Source of the DNA: Pyrocephalus nanus
Taxonomy: Eukaryota; Chordata; Aves; Passeriformes; Tyrannidae
NCBI GenBank assembly: GCA_038380795.1
Contig: CM076269.1
Coordinates: 4,464,001 to 4,528,000, forward strand
DNA length: 64,000 bases
Direction: 5' to 3'
A program made the position numbers and the translations under genes. A model generated the notes under the pieces. That model was not told the origin of the DNA. It searched no databases and saw only the letters and a list, made by a program, of their open reading frames with translations. Position 1 is the stretch's first letter. The number at the start of each line of letters is the position of its first letter. Below are positions 13,780-26,644 of this stretch, piece after piece.

Positions 13780-16700
13780 GGCTTGGCAGGGCTGGAGGTG
13801 GCAGCGCTCCCCTGAGACCGCTCCTGCTGCGAGCCTGGCGGTACCCGGTGCCGGGGCCCAGCCTGACCCATAAATCAACACCCAATCTCACCTGTCGATC
13901 ACCTACAGCTTTACATCGACTGGCAGAGCAAACAGCAGTGCCCTGTCCTCCAATGGGCGTCAGAGTTTCCTGTTTCTTTTCAAGCCCTGTAGCAAAGATG
14001 CTCGTCCCACACATCACTGCAGCATCTTTGTGTACAGGGACCACTGGATCCTCTGGCACACACGGCCTTTGGGGAAGGAAATGAAGAACACAGGCAGTGC
14101 TGGCTCCCAGGAGCTCTGCTGTGCTCTCAGGTGGGATTGCACTAAAGGAACATATGAATATATTCAGAGCATATTATCTGAGTCCAGGCACCTCAAAACC
14201 CAGGGAGCTGAGTCTTCACCAGCCTCTGCTTCCAGCAGAGGGTGATGGCAGCACCAGTGGGACTAACACAGTGCAGGGCTGATGGGGAGAGGGCTGCCAT
14301 GACTAAAATCAATTTCTCTGGGCCTCCCCACCCTGCCAGGACTGGTCATTTTGTTGCTGTGTCCAGCATGACACCATCCCAGGATTTTCCCCAGAAACAC
14401 ATTCCTGTTTTTTTTGTCCTGTCTAATTTTAAGTGACAAACCTCTGAGGAAGAAGAGAGCTCATAGGTCTCAGAGTTCAGTTTTCTTGCTATTATTCTCA
14501 GTGCTTTGAGAATCCAAGACCAGTTCCTTCCTATCTGCAGTTCAGTCACATCTAGACCATTACCGGTTACTCCCTTGTTGCAGAGATCTCCTATTTATTC
14601 TTACTGACAGAGCAAGAATACATTTCCTGGAATAACAGTGCGATGCAATTAGGGAACAGGAAATAATTATGTGCCTTTGCTATGCCACAAGATACCTCCA
14701 AGCCCAAGGTCTCCTTTGCAGGACACAGAGGGAAGGAATCAGGTCTCAGGCAGGTGGTGAGAACAGGCAGAGCTACTGCAATGAGAGATCTCCATTTTAG
14801 AGAATAAGCCACATGCTAATCGATGAAGGTCAGGAAGAGGTTTTCCTTGAAGGCTGAGGTGTTCCTTGCTGACGCTGATCTTGTTCAAAATAATGAGTGC
14901 TAACAGTGGCAGGGCCTGGCCTTGGGCAACACCAACACACAGATTTGTTTATATTTTCCCCAGAAATCACAGCCCCATTCCTTTAACCCCGAAGGCCGTT
15001 TCACTCTCTGTAAGGGTTTGTTGCGACAGGAAGCACTTGCGACAGGACCTCGTCATTTTGCCCATCGTCTCTGCTCACTGCCTTGGTGGCAGGACCTGGG
15101 GGGATGAGAAGAGCTTTGTCTGCCTTCCTGTCTGCACAGAGGGACCTCACGGGGCTGACTCAAAGCACCCTCCTGGCCCAAGGTAGAGCACACCTTCGTG
15201 GCAGAGACCAGTCCAGCAGGATTGCAAGCTCTTCCAGTCTGGGCTCTGGTATCAGAGTTTCTGCTGTGTCTCCCTGCAGCTGCCAGGTCTGCCCAGGCAG
15301 AGGGTGAGACTGCAGGGTGAGCTGGGACACAGCACCCCAGCTTGTCTGGTCCCTCTGTCACCAGTCACTGCAGAGCTCACCTAGTGACAACCTTGAGTGT
15401 CCTTACTTACGTCGTCCCCAGACAGTGCCAATAAAGAGGATTTTAGACTTCAGCCCAAGCAGGGATGTTATTCATTCCCAATGAGCTGACTTTTCATTGC
15501 ATAAAACATATAATCCAGACTCAAATCAAAGCAAGGTCGGTGCAGTGGCTGGCCAGCCTGTCTCTGGGGGCTTAGCATGTTATTTCAAAGACAAACCAAT
15601 CTATTTTTCCTCTCCCTCCTCATTCTGAACATTTGCTGCTCCCCATTCCTCCCCATCTCTCCCTGTGCCTTTCATTACTGCCTTGAATTTTGGAAGGGGG
15701 AGAGCTCTCCTCCTCCCAGAGAACATGGACAGACCTCTTCTCCCTGGGGAAGGATGCAAAATGTCAGCCTCCCACCCAGCCCCTGATGCTGCTCATTCAG
15801 AGCCTGGAACCAGGTACATCAATAATTCACCACATGCCTTCCTGAGCCCAGCCATTTGCTGAGCCTCTACCACCAGCAGCCATGGTTCCCCTCCTGGCTT
15901 CGAGGCTGTTTGGTTGGGGTCTGTGACCCACCAACTCCAGCCCTCCCAGCCTGGCCCTTGGTATTATTCACAAAGTGTTGATTTTTCCTGCTGGCCCCAG
16001 AAAGCATTTTATTTCGAGTCCATGGCTACAGAATTCACTGACCAAATGATCTGGAGCCCTCAGAGTTCTATGCCACAGTTAGGCAGCAATGCAATGCAAT
16101 ATCCTGGGAAATTCTCTGGGTGCCAGCTCAATCAGAAGTCCAGCTTTAAGTTAAAGGTGCTGTGGAGCAAGAAAACTGTTTTTATTTTGCTAGAAACTGG
16201 ATTCAAGGGCCCTAAAAAGGAGAGAGGCCAAGGATGCTGCTGAGGTGCCCTCTGGGGGTTTCCTGGCACCTGTGCTTTGTTTTGTGGTGGACAAGTGATG
16301 GCTGGTGCCACTTCTCAGCCCAAGGGAGTGTCCCCTCCTTGGCTGCTCCCATACTTGGTGTAGCTGCCCTCCTCTCTCCCCACCATGCCCCAAACCCATC
16401 CTCTGCACAAAGACTGCCTTTCCCTTGGCATCTTCCCCTCTCTTGGATGCTCTCTTGCCTCTTTGACATTGTTTTGACTCCAAATAGTCAATGCTGTGCC
16501 CTCACTAATGTGGGACACTGGATGAGCCTTGCAGAGACGACAGCAGAGCTTTGCAAGACCCAGGGAGCACCAGGGAAGTCCTCTGGTGACAGATGAAGAT
16601 ATACAAGGGCAGCAGAAGCTTTATGGCCAACTAACAGTGGAAAAGAAGCAGGATAGCAGAATGCAGGCAGACACCAAGCTCCTTCTCCAGCCATCCAGTG

Positions 16701-19700
16701 AACTGGCTGCTCCAAAGCAGCCAAAGCTGGGTTTATCAGCAGCCAAGCTTCCTGATACAGCCCATGCTACTCACTGAAAGTGTGACTGTTTCTACCTTTC
16801 CAGTATTGCTGGTGCTGCTCAGAGCAAAGGCAGGAAGGAAAGGACACAGGGAGTAACTGCAGCTCCCTTGCCTTAATGCACTCAGGATCTATTGCAGATC
16901 AAAGGGATCTATTGCCCAGGATAGTTATTTGTTAGCATCCCCGTGGATCCAGTGTCCAGAAGGAGACAGAGAACATTGCTTTATGAAATATTTGGCCTTG
17001 CAAGCAAGAGGAGAAACACCTTGGTTTGGTTGCCCATGGTGCTGAGCACCATTTTTAGATTCTCCAGGGCCTAGTAAGGTCTCCAACAAAGCGTAGGCTG
17101 GAGTTGGAGCTTTTTGCCATCAAACTGTTTGAATCCCCTGTGGATTCTCCAATGATTCATTAGCGCTGAGTTATTGCTGTGCTCCTCTTTCAACAGGGGC
17201 TCTAATAAAGTAGCTTTTCACTGGCCAGCCAGTTATTTTATGAAACTTTCCAGAACTGACAAGCTCAGAGACCTCCTTCAGATGTGACTACATTTGTCTG
17301 CATACTCAGAAGAGAAAAGCAAGGATGGAAAGAATCATCTCCCCACTCCAAACATGGACTGAATTCCAAGATCAGGTGCAGCATGGCTGCTCTCATCCTC
17401 ACTTTGACACAGGAGCAGCTCTGCTTGCCTGTGTGTCCCTGTATTTGATCAGGGATGTGCAGGTTTAAAGCATAGGATGCTTGGGGTGCTTCTCAGAGAA
17501 GCTTCAGCTTCTCTGCCCTTTGTCTACTGCCAGAGGGGACAGCAATATCCAAGAAAAACCATGGACCATCACAGATCCAGGATATAGGATGCCCACACAC
17601 AGTACCATGCCTGGAGAAGGTATCTCCAGAGCACCCCATGACACATTGTCTCAGCCTGCCACGTACCACAAACACCAGGAGTTTGGATCTGGCAGGGCTG
17701 GAAGTCCAGGAGGATTTCAGCAGGAGGGTGGGGTGTGTGAGCAGGGGAGAGCTGGCAAGCCCTGCTGTGGGGATGGGGCCTGTGGGGCAGGGTGCAGGTT
17801 GGGAAGCTCCTTTGTACAGTTGGAGTGGGGGTACCCAGAGGGGCAGGAGGAACAAAATGATCTGGAGCAGGAGTGAGGAAGGGAGAAAAATGGAGCGAGG
17901 TCCTTGGGTACCAGGTGTCAGGATGGGGCAGGCACAGACTCCCCCCTGTACCCAGACCGAGAGTTCTGGCTGTCAGGAGCTGTTGTTCCCTCTCTCCCCC
18001 ACACATGACATTACATCTCTGGCTTGCCAGCACTGCCTTCCCCAGCCCCCATAAGATTAGCAAAGTGCTGAGCCTCTGCCTTGCCACGGAGATTTCTGCA
18101 CCCTTCCAGCAAACGCATTTGCTGTGCAGGCCAGCAATTAAGCACAGAGGAGCTGCTGGGCGAAGACCCTCGGCTTCCAGGAGAAACAGTCACCTCCCCA
18201 GCACGGAGTCTAAAAGCACAGAGCGCTCCAGAAAGTTACTCAACCCCGTGCTGGAGAGAGACGTCCATCCCGGCCAGGCTGGCTGTCACGGGGCTGAGCT
18301 CAGCAGAAAGGAGCCCTCTTGGCCCATCGCCCCCCCTTTCAGCCGCTGAAGTTCCTTCCCCTTAATTAGAGATGCTAAAATAACTGAGGAATCATTTTGC
18401 AGGCTACAAGAGTATGAATAAAAGATGGCAAAGTGAGGGGGAAACAATGCTCCTGTCAGCTTTCAGCCTCGGGTCTGCCCTGGCTGTGGAGACGTGAGTG
18501 GGTGGAAGGGTCCAGCTGGGTGGGAAGTCAGAGTCAGGCCAGGGCTGGAGCTCATTCCTCTGCCCTCCATCACTCAGGGTCCCACTCCCGCTCCCTGGGC
18601 AGAATAACTTGGTAGATCACATGATAACCCATTCCAGCCTTTCACCCTCTGCATTTAAGACAGTTTGCTAATGGTAATTAAAATGTAAGTGACTCTGGGC
18701 AAGGAATGTTCTTCAAGGGAAGGAGGGGAGAAACAGGTGGGAAACAAGACACCAAACCAACTTCACTTTTTCAGGAAAAAAAGCATCTGTAATGGAGAAA
18801 AGACAACACAGACTCTGTGAGCTGAAAAACAACACAGAAAAGGCTGAAATGTGGACAAACTCAGACTCAAGGAGAAGCTGCAAAATCCTAGTGATGCAGG
18901 GTAATTAACAGTGGAACGAGGGAGCGTTGGAACCCAGGCACCGACTGCTGGCCCAGCCAGGAGAGGCTTCATGGAGCTGCAGTGGGCAGACCTGTCTGTG
19001 GTCATGCCACTGGATCTGGGCACGAAAGGCATCTGCCATCATCCCAGGCTGCTCTCAGCAGTGGGATTTGGGAGCCAAGCATCACACCCAACTTGTCTGG
19101 AGGAGAGGCAGATGGAGAGAGACAGGGCAAATCTCTCCTCACACAGCAAAAAAGGAGTATCTTGCTAGCTATTTTCCCAGTAGGAGGGCAAGAGAGGGGA
19201 GCATGAATTTTAGCAAAGCTCCTGTGAACACAAGGACCAGCACAGAATCCAGTCTCAGCCTTGGGCACCTGCTATTTGGTGCAAATCCATGTGTGGTGAG
19301 GCGGGCTCAGATCCATGTGCTGGTGAGATGTGTCCCTCCGAGACAGGTTTTGGTCTGCTCACACTGGGCTCCTTTCAACTCCCTGATCTAAACCACATAT
19401 AGCAGATCCAGACTGTGCTGGGTAGACAAAGAGAGGAGGTGAGGCCACAGAAAGCTGTGCCATGGTGGCACAGAGAGCAGCCATGCAGGAATGAGAGCTT
19501 TGGTATCCCATGGGGCTGGGGCTCTACCTCTGCCTCCCCCAAACTACTCTGGACCCACCAGGATGGAGAGAAAGAGCTGGGACAGGTCTCTTGTAGGTCG
19601 TCAAATGGCCATGGAAAGACTTGAAGACCTTTGGAGGAAGGATAGAGGTTATGGGTAAAACAACAGGAGAGGCAAATGCAGCTTTGCTCAGAAGTCAGAG

Positions 19701-22585
19701 AGCTGTGCCCACCTCTGTCTCTGGGGATTGCTTTGGGGTGACCCTGCTCTGCCTCTGTCAGCAGACAAAAGATAGGGCATGGCAAACAACTGGGATTTGA
19801 AAACACAGGGACTGGACTCTGTCCCACTGGGGGCCTTGTGCCCAGCCTGGGAGGAGGAAGGTGTGAGGGAGAAGAGGGAGATGGGAATGAACAAGGCCAA
19901 AATCTGACTCATTTCTGCAGCCCCATCTTCATCAGCCTCCCACACCTGAGACCACACAGGGAACAAGAATCACTGCTGCTGGTTCACCTCTGCTGCTGTT
20001 TCTCTGCTCTGTCCCATCTCCTTGGGCAATGCCACACCAAGTCTGGGCCTCTGCACCAGGGTCATCAGCAAGTTGGCCAAAGCCACAGACAATCTCTCCA
20101 TCCCTCATTCCCCAGCTCCTAACCCACAGTGGAGATAGGTGGCTGCCATCCCCAGGCAGCAGCAGTCACCCCGACCCCATGGAAGCCAGAGGGGCCCGGC
20201 TGGGCTGGACTTGGGGGACAGAAATGCAGCCGCCCGCATTTATTTTGCCTAACAACAGTGATCCCTCTGTATATTTTCATTCTGTTTTCCTAGGCTCAGC
20301 TGCCTCCTCAATGAAATGTTTCCAAAGCAGCCTGGCTTGGCAGCACGCCAGCCCCGGCTGCCAGATGAATGGGAGGAGGAGGAGGGACCCATTCCTCTTC
20401 TTGACACAGCATCGCTGCACAAGAGGCCTCTGTTGACATTAGGACTGGCTGTTCCCCCTCTCCCGAGAGGATCTGCCTGGCCCTCGGTAGGAGCAGCACA
20501 CGGGGCCAAAGCTGCATGTGATGTCAAACTGGCATCTCTCCTCCTCCAGAGCGGTGGCACAGCGCAGGTAACGGGGTACCACGGTGCACCCTCCTCTGGA
20601 GTGGTGGCACAGCCACGGACACCAGAGTGCCAAGCACCACCAGGACCTGAAGTCAGCCCTAGTTTCTGGCCCTGGACCCCCCCAGCTGAGCCAGCCCCCC
20701 CAAAAGGTCATGGGGCTCCATGACTGCTAATATCATCACTCTCCAAAACAACAGTGATGCAGAGAGCCTGTTACCTTCCCCAAAACACCTCTCCTCCACC
20801 CCACGAGGAGCAAAGCTCTCCCTCAGCATCACAGGACTGCAGACACTGACACAGAATTTGCAGAGCTGCAGGTCTCTGGCGTCTTTCAGGACAGAGTAAT
20901 GCCACAGGGGGCCCAAGCATGCCCAAACCTTTCAGATTTTTGGACAATAATACATGGAGTAGCATCAGCTTTACCCTAAACCCTTGCCGTTAACTCAGTC
21001 ATGTAGGACTTCACCCAAAGTGTCACAGCTCTTTCCCACACCTCAATTCCTCCACTCAAAGCAAAATGCTAACCCAGGCCTTCAGGGCTGGAAATTCGCC
21101 TGCTGGGAGGTGACCAAATGGCAGCAGTTGCACTGGACTACACACCCAGCACCAGATGGGATCCCTCAGCAAGGGAATGCAAATCCACGTATGCCCCACT
21201 CATCACCCTTCACCTCTTTGCCAGGGACACCTCTAGGAGCTGAGCAAGGAAAGGATGTGGAATTTAACACAAGCAAAGCGCTGATGCAACATCAGAAGGC
21301 AAAAGAAAGAGACAAAACCATCAGCATCCTGATGTCTGCACCTCTTCCCCCTGACTGGCTCCTCTGGCATCTCCTGCTGGTGGCCAGCACCCAGCTGAGG
21401 CAAGGCAAGGACCAGAGGCTGGACTGAGCAGCATCCAGCAGCATGCCACATGGACACAGCCTGCTCCTACCAGCCTTGGTGGGGAGAGGGCTGTGCCTGG
21501 ATCTGGTAGAAAAGAGGCCAACCATGCATCGATAAGATGAATTAGTTGTCTCAGCAGCACCGGCAAAATGAGCGAGAGGAGCGGAGCCCGTGAGGCCCGG
21601 CCTGCTTTGTTTCAATTACAGCAGCTGCCAGAAGAAAAAGATAACCTCAATATTGATGGCAGGAGCAGCAGACAGAGGTGCCCTTGCAGGCTACTGGAAG
21701 CAGGTAGAGGAGGAAGGGGGAGGAGAGATGGAGGAGGGAAAGCAGAGTCTCAGTCAGGAGTCCACGGGAGAGCCTGGCTGGCTCCCCCAGACTGGTGAGA
21801 AAGACCCTTCTGTTCCCATAGCCCTCATCCTCACGAAGAACAGCTTCTCTCCACCCTGGTTCTTGTCCCAGTCACTGGGCAGAGCATTCTGCAGCAGAGG
21901 CAGGCTGGAGGGGTGCAGAAATCCAGCTCAGAGCATCAGCAGCAGGACACACACCACACATGGCACAGCATAATGCTCACCAGAAAAATGTCTCTTTGCT
22001 CCCTGCTGAGGTTGCGGGGCCTGGAAAGGAGGTGGGCAGCTCAGGGAAGGCGTTGAGTGTGGCTGTGTGGGATGATGGATGGAGCTAGAGTAAAGGGCAG
22101 ATCTGGGGATGGCCCACAGTGCAGGCGGGTGTGACTGCCAGGGACACAGCACCCAACTGCCTGAGGGCTGGGGAGCCCCACGATGCACTCACAGTGGGGA
22201 CCAGTCTGGGCACTGGGGACAAGATGCCCACGATGACTTTGGACTGCATGTGGGAACAAACAGCAGCTTGGGGCAGGCACCCCAACACCACACCCACAAG
22301 GCAGAGATGGAGGTGCCGAGCCAAATGTCCCCCTGGCAGCACAGCACTAATGCCCTGCGCCCCCATCCTGGCAGGAGGAAACCGGAAGGTTTGAAGAGAT
22401 GGGGTCTCTTCAGTCTTCAACCCCTTTACCTCCAACCAACCCCCTCCCAGGGGATGTAAATCACCACTGGCTGCTGCATCTCAGGGTCTCCATTCAGCCC
22501 TGTGTCCCTCCCTGTGCCCAGAGCACAGACCAGCACTGAGCAAGACCCCCGCCCTCCCCGGGCCCACCAGAGGCCAGACTGAGCA
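13780..22585. other. Intergenic region between ZSWIM5 and SELENOP2
   Basis: I see no convincing gene here. Open frames on both strands are short, overlap each other and show no recognisable domain. No clear chain of splice sites or tRNA-like fold was noticed. The ZSWIM5 5'UTR and upstream promoter lie at the left edge. Non-coding exons cannot be excluded by reading alone. Confidence 0.5.
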
Positions 22586-22604
22586 GTGGCCACTTCACAG
22601 AGGT

Positions 22605-22610
22605 TTTATT
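22605..22610 (-). terminator. SELENOP2: SELENOP2 polyadenylation signal AATAAA
   Basis: The plus-strand TTTATT reads AATAAA on the minus strand, 743 nt past the SELENOP2 stop codon and 427 nt past the SECIS. It is the first canonical signal I noticed below the SECIS, so cleavage near 22585-22595 is expected. Confidence 0.7.
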
Positions 22611-23036
22611 TGTACTTGGGATATTCTGCATCGCCCTCCCACCTCACTTCCCTCCAGGAGAGATCCCAGGATCCTCACCCCGTCCTCCCAGGGCTGTGGG
22701 CCCTTCCACACAGCCCCTGGGTCTCCAAGAGGGGACAAGGCCACCATCTTGCGGCCACCCACCACCACTGCACATACCCGTGTGCACGGTCTGAGGGGTC
22801 CCCAGGATGTGACAGCTATGGGGGCACGGGCTTTGGACCACGGGGAGCTGCGACATCCCACTGCTTCTCGTGCACCCCTGGGACCATGTCCTGCAGGGCA
22901 CACACTGTCCCTCGCCTCGCTCCCTGGCCGGAACACCCAGGGGTGCCAGGACACGCAGGAGTGTTGGGATAGGCAGAGGGTGCTGGCAGTGCTGCTTCCA
23001 TCCCAGCTCCGGCCCCTCCATCCCTGCCCTGCTGCT

Positions 23037-23103
23037 CCATGCAGTGTCAGCCAGCAGTGACCAGGGACCTCCTGGTTTGCACAGCAGGCTTCATTGAGCA
23101 TGG
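23037..23103 (-). promoter_or_regulatory. SELENOP2: SECIS element (type II) in the SELENOP2 3'UTR
   Basis: The minus-strand RNA folds by hand into a eukaryotic SECIS. Helix I is CCAUGC paired with GCAUGG at the two ends. The non-Watson-Crick quartet is AUGA (23091-23094) opposite UGAC (23046-23049). Helix II has twelve positions, AGCCUGCUGUGC opposite UCACUGCUGGCU, with two U-U mismatches and one C-U mismatch next to the loop. The unpaired apical AAA (23076-23078) is followed by a mini-stem CCAGG/CCUGG, which makes it type II. It starts 250 nt past the TAA stop. SBP2 and EFSec would use it to recode the UGA at residue 59. Confidence 0.92.
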
Positions 23104-23352
23104 AAAGGCAGGCAGCAGCAGAGGAAGGCTCAGAACCGAGCCCTGGGGCGGAAAATGCAGCACTGAGCAGTGTCCAAGGGAGATTCCCATCCCTGTCACA
23201 GCATGGGAGTGCAACCCACATGGGGGATGCTGGAGGCAGTTGTACCAGTGCTGCTGGTGACCAGCAGCCCAAAGCAAGTCCTTCAATGCCTCTGTGAAGT
23301 GATTTGGGGTGTTCTGCACGCTACTGGGTTCTGTAAGGCTGCCCAGCCTGGC

Positions 23353-25010
23353 TTAGTGCTCATTTCCCTCCTTCTGCTTCTTCCCCTTGTGGTGGAGATG
23401 ATCATGGTCTCCATGGTGGTGATGTGGATGGGCAGCAGGTTCGTGGTCCCCACTTGGGTTTGTGGCTCTCTCGTTGCTGACCTCATGGTGGTGATGAGGA
23501 TGGAGGGGCTTATGCTGGTGGACGGGGGCCCCTGACTCCTTCCCTTCGTGTTCAGGAAGTTCAGGAAGTTCAGGGCTCAGGGTTACAGGGACCTCCATGG
23601 TACTGTTAGCCTGAGGAAAGTAACACAAGGACTGGTGTGGAATGTGAATGCCCACAGAGCCCTGGGAGCACAGCTGGGATGAAGGCAGAGCAGAATGTGT
23701 CATACAGAAAGCTATGGGTCAGAGCAAAGCCTCTCCAGCCCTGGCCCATGATACAGAGAGGATAGGAGAGGCTGGAGCACACAAAGTGCATAAGCCTCTG
23801 TACCCGAATCCCTTGGCTCAAGCTGTCAGCGGTCCAGAGAAAAGGGACTGTGCATTTAATATTTCTGGATGGATTTTTCTCCTAGGAAGTGACTAATCGC
23901 CTGCTGAGCTCAGAGCTATGTCCTTTTCTTTGCTCTGAGCTTGCCACCTCTGCATGCACTGCCTGCTCCTTTCTTATATGAGAACAGTCCTAGTTAGTTT
24001 TCCCAGACCTGGGCTATGACCCCTTTAGTCCATTCCTTCTCAGTCTGAAAGCTCTGACCTATTTAACTGCCCTTATTCCAGACCTTTCGCCACCTTCCCT
24101 CTCAACCACTGCCAAGGGCAGCTGCCAACCCCAGAGCCTGTCCCCGACATGGAGATAACCCCGTTTTTCCTGGTGCACAATGTCAGAGGAAGGAAGGAAT
24201 CCCAGCTCCAGTGAACATCCCTGCTCTTACCTCCTGGGTAGTGTTGGGGTAGAGGGAGCAGTTGCCGCAGAAGTCCTTGCTGTGGGTGAAGCGGATGGCT
24301 GACTCCACGTAGGGGAAGTGGAGGAAGCTGAAGGGCAGCTGGATGTGGAAAGCCAGGCGGCCGCACCTGAGGGGAGAAGCCACGGCCTGGCTCGAGACGG
24401 GGTTTTGGGGTCCCCCCAGCCCGGCCATGGGGGTAGATTTTGGAAGCCCACCAACCCCCAGGAAAACCTCAGGCGAGTCGGGGGCCACTCACCGGTCATA
24501 GACAAGGAAGTCGTCCTTGTCGCCCCCCAGGACCTGCCAGACGTCGGGATCCTCCTGCTCAGGCTGGAGGACGGGGACGCCGGGTGGGGCATGGCGCTGC
24601 AGCTCCCCCAGCATGGCACGGGACAGCGGCGCCTTCTCGTTGACGATCATGTAGCGGGTGTCGGCCATGCCCTGCCGGGCCAGCCGCTCCCGCAGGCCCC
24701 CGAGGCTGCGGGGAAGGAGGCGCTGGGATGGGGTGCCAGGGCAGGGGCGGCTGCCAAGACCCCCTCGAGGTGGCAGAGCTTGGCTTGGGGCAGGGAGCCG
24801 GGCTCACCTGTGGGCCTGCCTCAGGCAGAAGTGTCAGCTGGCCTTCAGCAGAGCCACCACGGTCACCTGCCCTGCCGCCCCCTCCATGGGGCTCGAGCCG
24901 TTGATGCTCCACGCCGGTGCCTCCTGGCAGATCCGGCTGCTGTTGGCCACCCCCTCAGAGGCCGAGGCCAGCCCCAGCCAGGTGGCCAGGGCCAGCACCA
25001 GCAGCCCCAT
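23353..25010 (-). CDS. SELENOP2: Selenoprotein P2 (SELENOP2/SelPb), one Sec residue
   Basis: A secreted thioredoxin-like selenoprotein, 269 aa, in four coding exons: 24808-25010, 24493-24705, 24231-24366 and 23353-23610, all GT-AG with closing phases. Residues 1-17 (MGLLVLALATWLGLASA) form a signal peptide. In-frame TGA at residue 59 gives ASUHFCLRQAH, the UxxC redox motif of selenoprotein P. Exon 2 ends in DVWQVLGGDKDDFLVYDR and exon 3 has CGRLAFHIQLPFSFL, FPYVESAI and FCGNCSLYPNTTQ, closely matching the SELENOP N-terminal domain. Exon 4 is His-rich (HPHHHH twice) and ends at TAA. The Sec- and Cys-rich C-terminal selenium-transport domain of SELENOP is absent, as in SelPb. The ATG follows a likely acceptor (CCTGCCAG), so a non-coding first exon probably lies upstream. 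NxS/T sites are at NSS, NGS, NCS, NTT and NST. A hepatokine-like or antioxidant role is inferred from the family. Confidence 0.93.
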
Positions 25011-26519
25011 GCTGGACCCTGGGCCCTGGCAGGGTGACACGGGGTGTTATTCTCCTCCCAGATCCACTGCAACCCCAAACTACCTCCCTGCACCCCCGTC
25101 CAGGGCAGACAAGGGTTGGTGGGCAGTGTTGGACTGGTCCCAGCACAGCACTGGGAGCCAGGAACCCCTGCTCTGGGGGGGCAAGGAGAGGGAGACGAGG
25201 TGGGGGATTGGGGTGCCCATCTCCCAGCAAGCACAGCAGCCTTGCTGCGTCTCTTGTGGGCACCCACTGTCACAGCACCCTGTTCTCCCCCAGCAGTGAG
25301 ACACCCCCTCCACACCACAGGAGATGAAGGTGCTGCTCCTTCCATGGGCCTTGTCCACCTCCCTGATGCCACAAAACAAACCCAGCCTCAGACAGAGGTC
25401 TGTCTTTGCCCCAGAAGGGAGCAGGGATGCAGCCCTCCTCGTCTCGGCTACCAGTGAGGAGTCACTGGGACAGGAATGGTTTCACCTTCAGGTCACCTTG
25501 AGAGTCCTTGATGCCCCATGAAGCGTTTTTAGGGGTGCACAGGGTCTTTAATGCCCTTGCCTCCGAACATCTGCCTGAAGTCCCTTCTTCTCACAGCCCC
25601 CCCTAACCATGCCAACCCCAAGATAAACCCCATCCCTCTGGCATCCAGCAGGTTTAATGGGCAGGGGAAGGATATGGGACTGGGGGGATGATCTGGGGAA
25701 GGAGCAAGGGGTTGCAGGGTCTGGTCAGGATGGAAGTGCTCCCAGTCCCCAGCCCCCTCCCCGACAAGAATGAGCCCTCAATACCGCACTTCTCCTCGCT
25801 GCCGTCCTCCCTCGCTCCAGGTCCCAGCAGCTTTCAGCAACTTCCAGCTGGCCCTGGTCTCCCTTTTATCTCCTGTCCACTCTCCCCGCCCAGGAGGGAG
25901 GAGAAGAGCCTGGCTGGAACAGGGACTGCTCCCCGGCCACCACCGCCTGCCTCGAGGGGATGGCAACAAGGCAGGCACTGTCCCCCTCTGTGCCATGTGG
26001 CTTCAGGGTCCTGCTGCCACAGCCCAGCCCGTGCCACGCTGGGGCAAAGCGGTGCCTGGTGCTGGGCTGGCACAGAGGGTGACAGGCAGTGCTGCAGGGA
26101 AAACACAGGCACAGCCACTTGAAACCACCCCACAGGCACAGGAGGGCTGGGGCCACTGCCAAGGGCACTGCTTGCACCAAAGGGTTGCAGGACTGTGGGG
26201 TCACACTGAACAGTACCATCCATGCACAAGGTCCCAGGGGAGCCACCCTGCAGCCAAAAAGATGGGTGCCTGCATCACACCCCGGGGATGCTGCAGCTCC
26301 CTGCTCTGCACGGCATCACCCCAAAGGCCGTGCTGCTCTGTTGTGTGGCCCCACAGCCCCAGTGTCCCATCCCATGCCTCCTGTCCAGCCCCATACCAGT
26401 GGAGCAGTGTTGGTGTGAGGAGTCAGTGCTCCCTTGGGAAATCACAGCAACACTGGATTCCACCCCCCAACCAAACAAGAGGAGCTCACCACTCTGGCAG
26501 CACACGGACATCTCTGCAA
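25011..26519. other. Region upstream of SELENOP2
   Basis: This moderately GC-rich stretch has no gene I can recognise. It should hold the SELENOP2 promoter and any 5' non-coding exon, because the SELENOP2 start codon is preceded by an acceptor-like sequence at about 25022-25040. No TATA box or specific motif stood out. Confidence 0.4.
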
Positions 26520-26644
26520 ATATTTGAGCAGTTTATTGTACCTGGGCTCTGTACAAAAACATGATAAGGCAGGGAAGGGCAGCAGCCACAGTCACAGCGA
26601 GGGCAGAACATGATCCCAGACACGCGAAGAGGGGGGATTGGTCT
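26520..26644 (-). ncRNA. Possible terminal exon of an unidentified minus-strand transcript
   Basis: On the minus strand an acceptor-like TGGCTGTTTTCAG ends at about 26644. It is followed by about 110 nt of UTR-like sequence and a canonical AATAAA (plus-strand TTTATT at 26532-26537). This could be the 3' end of a non-coding transcript arising from the CpG island near 27 kb. A 308-codon open frame ends at this same AATAAA but has no recognisable domain and crosses the GC-rich island, so I do not call it a gene. Confidence 0.25.

Noticed and set aside
22590..23352. A second SECIS as in SELENOP
   Set aside because: I saw only one stretch with the quartet, helix and apical A's; one Sec codon needs only one.
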